Shown here: positions 22,601 to 49,900 of the stretch, piece after piece
Layout: each line of letters starts with the position of its first letter
How positions within the stretch are numbered: position 1 is the stretch's first letter
Assembly (NCBI RefSeq): GCF_900496995.4
Contig: NC_044005.1
Span: 27,347,363 to 27,411,362 of the forward strand
Length of the DNA: 64,000 nucleotides
Direction of reading: 5' to 3'
DNA from: Aquila chrysaetos chrysaetos
Lineage: Eukaryota > Chordata > Aves > Accipitriformes > Accipitridae
Made by a program: the position numbers and the translations under genes
The notes under the pieces: model-generated
What the model was told of the DNA's origin: nothing
The model's database searches: none
The model's input: only the letters and a program-made list of their open reading frames with translations

Positions 22601-25600
22601 AAGTCCTGTTTTGGGGTTCACATTGTCTGGTACTTCTCATTCCCAGCCCTGAAACCACCTCTGAACCCGCTGCCTCACGCCTGTGCTGGAGCCCTTAAAG
22701 GGATGCTCAGATAGACAGACTGCTGGGCTCTGCTGGGCTCTGCGGTGAGGCACCCTCATGTCTGTGCATGCCCCAGGGATGATGCTGGGTGCCAGCAGAC
22801 AGACAATTATGATTTTGTTCAGTTCTGCTCACATCACACCGAGAGGGAGAGTGACAAACTATAAGGAGTTTTCAGCCAGGAGCAACGGCACTGGAGTGAT
22901 TGAATTATCAGAGATGATGGAAGGAGCAAAATCTATTTACTGGTGCTGAAGTGAGAACTGGCGGGCAGGGACATCCAAGTGCATCAACCTCAGCGAGCGA
23001 GAGCAGTTAACAGGGATGACTTCAGCTGTGTGACTCAGGACAGAGGGATGGCACAGAGGGCAGAAGAATGTGGCCTGAACTTTAGGACAGCTTGGCAGCA
23101 AGGCCCAGCCAGGAGTTTCATCTCCCAAGGGAAGCTGGGAGCTGGCCTGGGCATTAGGTCCCATCTTGGACAAGAGACCAGAGGCCCCTAAGGCTCTCCC
23201 ACACCCTGTGGTCCTCTTCCTCTGCAGTGACTCAGAGCTTGGTGTCGTTCCCCTTCCTCCAGCACCCCTCAGTGCCACCTCCTTCCTATCCCGTAGAGAA
23301 CACCCAGGGCCCCCATTGATGTTCTCCTCTCTCTGACTTAAGATCCCTCCAGGGGATCTCAGTGCTGTCACCTGAGAGTCACCCAGAGTACCCTGTCCCT
23401 CTCCTAACAGTGGCTGCCTCCCAGTTCATCTTCTGGGTGATGTTCAGGACTGACCAGTCTAATGCACCAAGTGTGCACAGAAGAGCCAGGCCTGCCTGTC
23501 CCCTGCCCTGGGGTAGCAAACCCTGACAGTAGGTTCCACCTCTAATTCTCCTCTGCCTGGCACAGGGCTCTCTTCCCTTCTGGCTTCTGTCCAGCTGGGC
23601 TCCCTCTTCCTTCCCTCTTTGTGAGATGGGAGGGAAGGTTTGAACTTGGTGCCGGCACTGTGCCCTTGGTCCCCAAGGCTCCCGGGCACACAGGAGGGAA
23701 TTAAACGTGAAGCACCAAGCACAGTACCACAGCGCCGAGTGAGAACCTGGAGTCTTGGCCACATCCTGGGGTCCTGGCTGTAGGTGGGAAGGGTGGGGGA
23801 GAGCCTGGAACTGCAGGAGATTCAAAGTCAAGATCAAAGCGTTTCCCTCTAAAGCCCTAACACTCTCCTTCCCTCCCACTTGCACATAAAAGCACTCTGC
23901 CCTCAGCAGGCTCTCTGCTGGGGAGGGGGGGTGGAGGAGGGGGCTGCTTTCCCCCTCGCTTTTCCTGTGTTAGTAATAACTCTTCCCAGAGGTGAAATGG
24001 TGAAAATCCTTCCACCCCTCCTCCCCCATGCCTGCTTCTTGCCCATATCCAAAGGGCCTGAAGCCATTTCAACGACTGTGAGTGAGTTCATTGGCAGACC
24101 TGGCCTGCTTTGGGGTGTTACCAGCCGATGCCAGCACAGGGGAGATGCAGCGAGCAAAGCCTTTGAAATGTACAGTAGAAAGACACTGTTAGAGGCAAAG
24201 CACGAGGAAGGAGGATTGAAAAGAAAGCAGAGCAGTTTGGCCCACAGGAGGGGGAAAGGCTAATTAAGGCACAGAGCATGGAGGAGGAAAAGGCAGAATC
24301 ATTAAGATATCACAGCAGGAGCCGGTGGTGCGGCTCCATGGAGGTTTAAGCCACGCTGAGCCTGGCCTCTGCTGTTCGCTCCCCCTCGGTTCTCCATTCC
24401 CACCCTCTGCTTTGGGGTGGCACAGGAGTGTGGGGGACTCAGTCAGTTCAGGTTGATGATCCAGCTGAAAATGAGTTGCTTTCGTTCATACCCTAATACA
24501 GACAGAGCTGAAACTCAGAATGAGAGTCTCCATTACCCCTTTGTAACTAACGATCAGAGAGAGGGCTAAAGCTTGCAGATGATCCCAAACCGAAGAAGCT
24601 GCAAGCTCCAGTGAGGACGGGCACATACAAAGAGGCTGGAGGCTGGAAACACGGGCAGGAAACGGCAGATTGTTTTGGAAAGCCCGGGAAGGTGATATTC
24701 TTCTGGCAGTGCTTCATTATGCAACGTCGCACAAACCCAGTAGCATTAAGAGAGACCTGGGATGGGAAACCTGAGGGAAAGCAAGCTGCAGAGTCAAGGC
24801 TGCAGTTTTGTGTTTCTTTTGGTGGTCACTGCAGCTGCTGCTCGTTTCAGAGAGCGCCCAGGGCCACTTGCCCCCCAAAGGCACTGAAAGATGGGTTTGT
24901 CAGGCTGCTCCCTATATCCCAGCTACAGGCCAGCAGGCAGAGAGGGACTGGAGGGAAGTGGCAGCACAGGGGGGCAGTGGGGACCGCCGGGAGGCAGGGG
25001 CTGGGAGGCCGGGGGTGCGGGAGGATCTGGAAGGGGGCTTCCCCCAATAGTCCCGGCCAGGGGGAAAATGCATCGGACAGCAGGCAGGGGAGGACGGGGG
25101 ATGGGATATTTCACACCTAGCAAGCAGGAGCAGATGGGGCTGGGGTTAAACACCACAAGGAATTAACTTGCACTGCCACAGGGAGCCCAGGACTTAGCAA
25201 GCCATGCCCGTCTCTCCCTTCCCTGGATCCAAGGCAGACTGTTTAGTGATGGGTTAGCAATGCGGAGGGGGTTTCTCTTGGGTCTGTAGCTAGTCAGGGA
25301 GCTGAGATATGGCCCTGCAGTGTAAACAGAGCTATACAACCCTGCTCAAGTTGTGATTCCCCAGTCCTTTCCCAAGCCCTGCCCCCAGGCACACTCTGAA
25401 ATGGCCATGGTGTTTGCTGGGGGAGAAACGTGAGAAGTAGAGCCGGAGTGCTGTAAAAGATGTAAATGTTTCGGTGCTGAGAGCAGCTCTGAGTGTCTAG
25501 GGCACAGCCTCGGCGGGGGGATGGACAGGCACCGAGAAGGCACTTCTCTTTTGTTCTTGATCTTGGCTGCCTTAGGAGGGGTCCCAGGAACAATCCTGGA

Positions 25601-26900
25601 GCTGATTCACTAAAGCAAGCTCACAGCATGTGCTTTATCAGGTGGTGGTCGTGGGGTGACAGGGACAGGACAAAGGGCAGGGAGGAGGAGGAGGAGGTAG
25701 GAAGAAGGGTTTGGGACAGACAGTTGTGGCCATCTCATTTCTGTGTCAGATCCCCTGACTCCCTCGGTGCTGGGAAGCCATTTCATCAGCAGGGAAGGGT
25801 AGGGAAGGGGAGGAATATCCCCCCACCATAAGGTGGGCGAGGGAGCAGAGGAGTCAGTTCAGTCCCGGTAACTACTGACAAGGTGACACACACAATTGCC
25901 ACAGCTGCAATACTGCATCGTGAAAGGATGTGACTGCCTAGGAGCAACCGTCACCCAGGTCTGATGCAACAGCTGAGAAAAAACCCGATCCTTTTAACAT
26001 AAAAATTAGTCATCGCTGAGGTCAGGTTTTCAGAGGGCTGATCTCTGCCCTCTGGAGCTTAACCTTTAGGTATGACTGATAGCATTGTGAATTCCAGCAG
26101 TAAAAGAGCTGAGAGAAGGGAGATGAGGGCAAGGAGAAAGGGACACTGCTTAGGGACAGGGCCATTTGCTGAGAAAACAGACTGATGCATCTTTTTTCAT
26201 CCCTGAGCACATATATTCTGATTTCGTGTTTTGAAGTGCCTGGACCCCTGAGCAGGTAGCAGCAGAGCAAAGACGAGGCAGATGAGGATGAGGGAAGACA
26301 AAGAGGGCTGGGAGGCAAGAAACTGCCAAGACAATGAAGCTACCTGGTGCATGAGAAGAGGGACCCACAGGGTATGTGCAGAAGCTCTGCAGAAGAAACG
26401 GTATCGACAGGACGGCAGGTGTGAGAGACGCACAAGGAAGGAAGGGACTCCAGCTCGTAGGATCCCTCACCTCTTATCATCAGACTTGTCCAGAAATTTA
26501 CTTGTGTCGAAACATTTCATAACCCAGAGTTCGGGTGACTACCCGAATCTGGAAAAAAAATAGTTGGTTTCTGTATTAAACTTGGGATCACTGAGAAGCC
26601 AGAGAGGGTCAATTCACTGACACAGCCCGTTGCTGCTTTCTCGAAGTCCCTCCCTCCCCCTGCCCGCAGTTTCGCACTGCCCCGCTCCCGTTGGCGCAGG
26701 ACAGCGGGGAGCACACACTGCCATTCACCGTCACACCAGGGGTCGCTGCCTTATACCGAGGTCCTGGCTTGAGAAATCCCCCGCAGACAGCAGCCACCAC
26801 AAGTTGCGCGTCCTTTTGAAGCAAACTGAAACTTCACTGCCTGCCCCAAAATGACCCAAACGTGCCGGGCTCAGCCCTGCTCCTTCTTTCCCACGTCCCC
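19486..26900. other. Intergenic DNA between VRTN and ABCD4
   Basis: This is the divergent intergenic interval between the VRTN and ABCD4 promoters. Apart from a 19-base tandem duplication at 19903-19940 I see no gene, transposon or RNA gene. AT-richer patches at about 22800-22950 and 24160-24310 might be regulatory, but nothing in them is diagnostic. Confidence 0.4.
19903..19940. repeat. 19-bp direct tandem duplication
   Basis: The unit TGCCCTTCAAAACCTTCCC occurs twice in perfect succession (19903-19921 and 19922-19940) shortly outside the VRTN CpG island. It looks like a simple recent duplication. Confidence 0.75.
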
Positions 26901-27330
26901 TGTGACAAGCGGGCAATGCCCGCTGCCCACGGGGACCGTCCCTCAGCCTCTGGGGTCCCCAGAGGGAGCAGCTCGCCCTTGTCCAGCTCCTTCCTCAGGA
27001 GAAGGGGCGGCAGTGCCCTGTTTCTCCGGCCTCGCAGCCTGCGGCAGCCAGGACGCGGCTCGGCCCTGGAGCCTGCCCGGCAGCCACGGCCCTGCCAAGC
27101 CACGGCCTCTGGGCCTCTGCCCCGGCTGGCGCCCAGCGCGGGCGGCCGGGACACCGTGCCGCAGCTCAGCCAGCGGGCCGGCCGGGCAAGCAGGCAGGCA
27201 GGCGGCGAGGTGGCGACGAGGGACGCGAGCACGGCCCGCGGCCCCGGGAGCTCCCGCCGGGCCCCGCGGCTGCGTGGGTAGGCCACGGGGTCGGCCGGGG
27301 CCCGCCGCTCCCCCCCTCCTCCGCCCGGCC

Positions 27331-27385
27331 CCGCCAGGGGGCGCTGTGTCCGGCGGGCAGCGCGGCGCCTCGCCAGGGGGCGCTG
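27331..27385 (+). promoter_or_regulatory. Two tandem CTCF-like sites
   Basis: CCGCCAGGGGGCGCTG at 27331-27346 and TCGCCAGGGGGCGCTG at 27370-27385 both match the published CTCF core (CCASYAGRKGGCRS) closely. They have the same orientation, 39 bases apart, just upstream of the ABCD4 core promoter. Occupancy is inferred, not seen. Confidence 0.6.
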
Positions 27386-27498
27386 CCGCTCGGTCGCCTG
27401 CGGGCGAGGCGGGATCTCTGTGGTGACGCCGCACCCGGAAGCGTTCGGGGGGCGCGGCGGCGGGCGCCCCTGCCCGGGGGCAGGGAGGCGCGGGGCTG

Positions 27499-27537
27499 AT
27501 GGAGGGCGAGGCGAGGTGATAAATATTCATGCCGTAG
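27499..27537 (+). other. ABCD4: Two short upstream ORFs before ABCD4
   Basis: If transcription begins upstream of 27499, the leader contains ATG GAG GGC GAG GCG AGG TGA (27499-27519) and ATG CCG TAG (27529-27537) before the main start at 27599. Such uORFs often lower translation of the main frame. Whether they are in the transcript depends on an unmapped start site. Confidence 0.35.
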
Positions 27538-27598
27538 CGCCCGCGGGGGCGGGGCCTGGGCCTCGCCCGCCCGCCCGCCCGGGTCCGACCGGGTGCTG

Positions 27599-42866
<15,268 letters not shown>

Positions 42867-43963
42867 AAAACACGCCCTTGTCTGGTCAGCCGCAGAACCT
42901 GTACACACGTGGGAGAGCTCTGAATAGTAGACATGGAGCTGCCGAGCCAGCGGCTGTCAACAAGGGATTCATCCAGTGCAAGACCAGTTCTGGATTTTGC
43001 TGATGGACACAGAGCTAAGGCTGAACACATGATGTGGGGTTCTGCCAGGAGCAGATACATCTATGCCATCCTTCTCCCACCCCCTTCTCCTGCCTCCCTC
43101 CCTCTCATGGGGGAAAGGGCTGAGCTGCTAGGCTGCCCAAAGAGAAGATGCTGCTTATGGGGCTTGTAGAAGCAATGGCGAGAGAAACCTCCACTTGTCC
43201 AGGATGCAGTGGTGCAAGGCTAGGATGCAGCCTCCTGTTCTGCCCTCTGTGCCTTGCTGGGACTGCTGTCTCTTTGATGCACAGCTCTGCAGAACAGACT
43301 TCTATACCTGTGGCTCTGTTGAGGGTTGTGCTCCCCAGCAGGAGCCAAGTGATGCACTGGAAGGGGAAGAGAATGCTGGCACAGAAAAGGGACATGTCTC
43401 TGCTCTCCTTATGACACAGGGTTACAGGTCAAAGGAACATTTCTGTATTAAAATCTGGGGCCTGTTTTCCAAAGATTTTTATGGAGAAGAGTCAGTATTT
43501 GTTAACCGGACTGCTGCATCTTTTCCTTCTGGGGTTTGCTTTGGAGGAGATGCTTGTATATTGGCAATGGTCCTGGACTAGACTATTGCTGAAGAGCAGA
43601 GCAGGGGGAGGAGTAATATACCTATCCAGGGCTGGGCATCCTGCCCTACTGCTAGCTTCACAGCTACTGCAAGGCACAAGGAACGCCAGGGAGGTCTTTT
43701 GGCCCTCTGCTTTTAGGGGAGGAAACAGAGCTCACCTCCCCTTGCTGTTCTGTCTGTGATGAGTCATGTTGTCTCCTGTGCCTCTCATAGGTGTGTAGAG
43801 ACAGAGGTTTTGAGGATCTCTGTGTTGCAGAGGGGTCACTTTGAGACTGCAGTGGAGGTACGGTCTCTGAGCACTTACTGGTCACCAGTTGTTTAGTGAC
43901 ATTTCTGAATGTGGCCCCAGTTTTGCAGTGGAGGAGCAGGAGGTGGCTGCTGGCAGAGCCAAG
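42867..43963. other. Convergent 3' ends of ABCD4 and the ACSS-like gene
   Basis: Only about 1.1 kb separates the two stop codons, and the genes point at each other, so both 3'UTRs must lie here and may overlap. On the plus strand an ATTAAA at 43447-43452 could end the ABCD4 transcript. I found no canonical AATAAA or ATTAAA on the minus strand in this interval for the ACSS-like gene. Confidence 0.5.
43447..43452 (+). terminator. ABCD4: Possible ABCD4 polyadenylation signal ATTAAA
   Basis: This is the commonest variant signal, about 580 bases after the ABCD4 stop codon. No AATAAA occurs nearer on the plus strand. Confidence 0.4.
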
Positions 43964-46900
43964 CTAGCAGCTCTTCCACCCCTCCACCAGGAGCTTGCGT
44001 CCCTCTATTATCTGCTGCACAGCTTCATGGTCGTCCAGGGTGGTTAGGTCCCCAAGCTCACTGGCCTTGTCCTCCACGATTTTCCTTAGCACCCGACGCA
44101 TAATCTTCCCCGAGCGTGTCTTGGGCAGCCGGTGTGTGACCTATGACAGGGAAGAGCAGAGCTAAGGCTGAGGGAGGGGGGTTGGCCAGGCTGCTAGGGT
44201 GGGTGTTGGACTATCCTTCACGTGTTACCTGAACGTACTCTGGAGCTGCATACTTAGCGATCTTCTTTGAGATCAACTCCCGTAGCTCAGCAGTGAGAGT
44301 CTCCTGCGTGTAGCCACTGTCCTTCTTCAGCACAACAAACACGTAGGCTCCTGGCAGAAGGACCACCAGGTTACTGAGCACTGTGCACAGCATGTTTCCG
44401 AGAGCCTACCTGGACCTAGTGCCAGGAGAGGTCCCTCTTTGCTGGTAGCCTTCGGGGATGCTCTGTAGCCTGAGCTGTTAGTGCTTTTGCCATGGTGCTA
44501 CTGCTGGCACCTTATGCAAAGCCCAGCTGGTCTTGTGTAGGTTGTGATGGCTGTGTCAAGATCCCCACTAACATGCTGTATGGCGTTGCCACGGCATTGC
44601 TGCCAGGGGTGGGTGTGGCAGTGCCACTTCCCACTGCAGTGCAATAGCCCCATGAGAGATGTTTCAGGGGGAGGAAAGCATCTTACCTTCTCCCTTGATC
44701 TCATGTGGGTAGCCGATGACAGCAGACTCCGCCACTGCCACGTGGTGATTCTGGAAGAGAACAGGGCTGGGGTTTGGCTCAGTGCTTTCAGCAGGCTGGC
44801 TGCCACCTGGAAGCTGCCCTGACCCAGCTTGGCTGCTGCAGCCCACAGTAATGCGGAGGGATAAGGAAGGGCCTCATATGCCCTCTGCCCTTTTTCCTTC
44901 ATGCCTCAGCAGGTCTGTCTGCAAACACAAGTCTTCCCCCCTGCCCCTGGCTGCTTTAAGCTTGTACCTTCTAAACCCTGTTCTGTGCCTCCAGGTTGCT
45001 CCACTAGGTCCCACAATCTACTGGCCTGTGGATGGTCCTCCTTAACAAGCCCGGCTGCCGCTTTGGGATTCACCCACTTACAGCATCAACCTTATCAGGC
45101 TTTGTCCCTCCCTTGCTGCAGAGAGCCAGAATGGCAAGGGAGAGGGCGGGCAGTTGTTCCCACAGGCAGGCTGTAGGTCCAACACTGTTCCCTGCTGCTA
45201 CAGCAGCAGCATGTTTCTGTCCAGGTATTTCAAAGAGACTTCCCTGAGCACCACCAGTGTGCCTTCACTGTCTCCTTGGATGGCTTTACCTCCCACCCAC
45301 ACCACTTACCACAATATCCTCCACCTCTGCAGTGCCCAGCCGATGTCCGCTGATGTTAATGATGTCGTCCAGCCGTCCTGTCAGCTGGTAGTAGCCCTCA
45401 CTGGTACGATACACACCATCCCCGGTGAAGAAAAACCCTGCAGTGGCCAGAACCACGCCATGGTCGCTTGTTGCAGTGAGCATGTCAGCTGCTTGCCAGC
45501 TGCACTCTCACCTCACCCCCTTCTCCTCTCATTTGGCACCAGGGCTCACATACTCCGCTCCTTCCTCCACTGCTCAGGGTGAAGGTGCCTACCTTCCTTG
45601 TTAGTCTTATGCCTCTGTTGGTACCTGCTGTCATGGGGCTCCTTCCCTCATTCTGCAGTGTGCTGGCTAATGCCCAGCCTGCCTCATCACCACAAGCTGG
45701 GAGCACTTTGTTTCAGTGCAGGTGCACATGGTCCTGCGGGTTCTCCCCTCTGCTTCAAGACACACACTCTTGGGCTTGCTCAGTAACTCTGGATGAGCGA
45801 CAGAAGCTGACAGGGTTTGCACCAAAAGGCCTCTCTGTGCTCAAGGGGACTGGGGGCAGAAGGACAAATCTATTGCCCTAAAACCACGTGTGATCCAATG
45901 GGGAAGGTTGGTGAGAAAGACCCATTCCCAGGGCAGCGCTGAGGTATCAGGCATGGGGAGATGAAGGGCCTCAATGCTGCGGGAGGGCCTGTGGAAGAAC
46001 GAAGTAGCAGTACCAGCTCTCCTGAGTCCTGCCCCCATGCAGAAAACCAGCAAGCAGACCCAACTGTACCCAACTAAACACCTCTGCTGTGACCTGCTTT
46101 TTTTTCTGTTTTCCTTACCTGGATAAGGAGTCAGATAGGTTTCCAGAAATCTCTTGTGGTCATTGTAAATGGTTCGTGCCATACCTGGCCAGGCTTGCGA
46201 GATGCAAAGGGCTCCAGAGATGTTGTTTTCCAGAAGGACGTTTCCCTGTAAAATAGTTAACATTTTAGTAACCATGGCTGAGGGTACTTGGGATGTTTAG
46301 TCATTGCCTATTTAACAACCCTGTGATGGAAATGTCAGGGAAGGCGGTGGGGAGAGTCCTGTGCCCCCGACTACAATGGGACAGGCTCAGTGTCTCCCAG
46401 TAGATAACTGCAACTAGCTGACTACCAAGGCGGGACACTGGGCCCCTCTAGAGAGGCTGGCTGTCCCTGCCTAGCTACCTCACCTTGGAAAGATGTGTCA
46501 GGGAGCCCAAGCACAGCCTGTCTTGTCAGGACAGGGGAAGCTAGCAAAAAAAATTCAACTTCTGCACTAGTTGGAAGAACAGCTTCGCTGTTAATCCCCT
46601 TCCTGTAAAGAAGGTTACCATCTAGCAGAGGTGAGCAGGAAAGACCTCTGCTCCCATCAGCAAGTACATGCTGCAAGCGCCTGGGGGAAAGTGGGCCGAG
46701 CCAGTCCCCAGGCTGCAGGTTATAAACGTACCTTGTCATCCAGGAGGGAGGGGCTGATCCCAAAAAAGGGTCTCATAGCCATGCCTGGAAGGATTTTCGC
46801 TCCAGGATTAGAAGGACGGGGTGAGATACAGATGCCTCCTGTTTCTAAAGCAAAAGAAACTGTAATGCTCATCAAAGTCAGGGACAAGAGAAAAGCCAGG

Positions 46901-49900
46901 TAGCACTGCTTGGCCAACAGCCTTTGCCCTGGCCCTCACTGCACCCTGCTGGACCACAGGCTGGGGCTGGTTTGCCAGAGAGCTGGGGAAGGAAGGCTCT
47001 TTGCAGAAGGATGATCTTGCTCATGTAGTTCAGCAGAGATCTGCTCCCTGCCATCAATTCCCCCGTGTTTCTCTGGGTTAGCTTTAAAGGCCATTTCTCT
47101 CTCTCATGTTTTGGTGTCCATGGCCCCTTTCGGCATTGCTCCTACAAGAGTGTCAGTAACAACCGTTCCCACTTGGCCAACAAAGCAGCAGGTCATTCCT
47201 AAAGCCTGGGAGAGCAGAAGCTGGAATGAGGGGTCATACGCATCTCACCAGTTTGCCACCATGTGTCCACTACTGGGCACCGTGTCTCACCAACCACGTG
47301 GAAGTACCACTCCCAGGCCTCCTTGTTGATGGGTTCCCCCACTGCAAGGGGAAAGACAAAGGGACAAAGCTGAAAGAGCAGGTCAAAGACACAGCTTCTC
47401 AGGGCCTGCTCACAGAGCCACCCCCAAATAACGCAGTCTCCTGACTTTCCACTCTCATGTGCTGCTGCTCTTAGCATTTGTAGGAAGAGACACAACCTGA
47501 TGCCCAAGGATTTGCTGCTCCAGCCCATGCCACTAGCAGTTACCTGAGCCGAGCACTTTGAGAGAAGAGCGGTCGTACTTCTTCACCCATTCATCGCCGT
47601 ATCTCAGGAGAAGGCGGATGGCAGTGGGCGCTCCATAAAACTGGTTAATTTTTAACCTCTCCACTGTTTCCCAGTAGCGGCCTGGAATGGAAACAGGGCC
47701 AGTAACCATCCACACAGATCCTCCCAGCCCAAGACCAAGATAGAGGGAGAGGAGATGAAAGCAGTGCCTGGACCCTCAGCCAAGCTAATCCCACACTGGG
47801 AAGGACTAAAGCAGTCCAGGAGCAGCAGTGGCCCCTTTTCCTCCACATCACCTAGCTCTGCTACTATCCATGCTGCAGGGAGGGATGGGGAGAAACAGCT
47901 TCACCCCTGGAGAAGCAGCAGTGGCTTCCTAACCAGAGGAAAAGACTCTTGCCCTCGCAGCTGTCTGCTGGGCAGTCTGCGGTCTGCTCCTGCGGCAGCA
48001 GAACCATTGCTGCCTGTGTCCTGGCATCAAGCCTCCAGCTCCCTGCCTGCTGCGGGTCTCGCAGGGTGGCTGTGGCATATCCCAGCTCCCGCGACACCTT
48101 CTCACTCACCAGGGTTAGGATGGATGGGAGTGCTCTCAAAAAGGACTGTGGTGCCACCATTGCAGAGGGGGCCGTAGACCACGTAAGTGTGCCCTGTGAT
48201 CCAGCCGATGTCTGCCACGCAGCCAAAGATATCCCTGTCCTGGTAGTTGAACACGTACTGCGCAAGGGAGGAGAGCCAGTGAGGGGTACAGCCTGGGCCT
48301 GCCCTCCCGGCAAGGGGGACAACCGGGAGCAGCGTACCCTCTCTCCACCCTAACGTTATGGTATCCTTCCGTTTTACCACCACCCCTGCAGGGACACCTT
48401 CTTCCCACAAAGAGTTTTTTAAAACATTATCAGAAAAAAATAAAATGTCAGGTGCTTTATGAAGGTGTGGGAGGAGAGAGAGACACTTAAAAAAAACCCA
48501 AACACCACAGCCAAATTTGCTCTTTTCCAAAGGAGAGAGCTACAGCCTTTCCTTCCTTCTGCTGGTATCTAGACAAGGCTGATCCAAGTATCCTGTCACA
48601 TCAAAACAGGAGAACTTTCAGGGTGAGGATGGTCCCTCCCTCCGCACCTACATGACCACATGGAAGGAGAGGAGTTGTAAGCAAGGGCAATGCGGTGAAG
48701 GACTCCATGAGCCACTCCCAGGTGCTGCTGGGCTCCAAATACACAGTAAAGACTCAGGAAAACCCTGAGCTCAGCAAGGAGCCCAGCATAGGAGCACTGA
48801 GGCAGCAAGCAGATGGACCATGAGATGCCTCGGCCCAGTTGCCCCAGCTTGCCCGCAGGAGTTGGCACCTCTCTGCCTCAGCTGGGTGAGCGCAGCCCTG
48901 CGCCTGCAGGCAGGCAGAAAGCAGAACAAGCTCTTCTTCCCGCCGCCCCATTTATTCCTCAGGAGACCCTTCAGTGCAAGGCTGGAGTATGAGGGAACGA
49001 GCCTGCCCTGTGCAGGGTAGAACTGAGTGCCATCAGACAGGCAGCAACACATCCAGCTTCCTCAAGCACTCTCCTTCATTTCCTTTACTCAGCACCAGGA
49101 AAGCTCCCCAGGGGTCGGTCTCCCACTAGCCCATCACTTCTCGCCTTCTGCTCTGGCATCTGCTGTTTAGGACCTTCCTGTCTCTTCCTGCAGCTCCCTG
49201 TCTGTAGGCTGCCAGCTGGGGACTCCAGGGCCTCAAGTGCTCCAGGGTGCTTGTAATGGAAACTTCCCCTGCTTACTCTGTCTCTTTTTAACCGAGTGGT
49301 GAATTATGGTAGCAGCGGTCTGCCCCATCCAACAGAGAGATCTGAGCATGCCAGCCCTGTGTCGCAGTTTCCAGTGCTCCTGAGTGCTAACATGGCCACA
49401 TGCTGCTCGCTCCCTGCATTACCACTCTGGGATGGCAGTCCTGGGTCTCACAAACCATCTCTGATGGTCTCGAGAGGGTCACTTATCACGCTGGGCACAG
49501 CTGTACAGTCAGCTTAGCTCACAGGAAAACCAAGGGCTTCCACACATCCCCTGCACACACCCCAGGAGGTCTGGCCTCCAGCACTCATGGCTGACAGAGA
49601 AGACCCAGTCAGCACTTAGCTTGCTGTATCATAGGGTGTGTGGTCTGAGGCACTACTGGAACTTCAGTCACACACAGGGAGAGCCAGACCCAAAGCTAAG
49701 GGACTGTTCAGAGAAGAACTCCCTCTTCCAGAGGACTCTATATAATGTCTCAGGAAATGTCCCTTGTAACCATTCCTGCAGCCAAGTGCAGCTCCATGCT
49801 CTGCTCAGTGCCCTTTTATCCAGCTCTATTACAGTTGTTTGCTTTGGGCATGCTAGGGGTTAAAGGCTTTCCTCTTCCCAAAGATGACCCACACTCTTCA

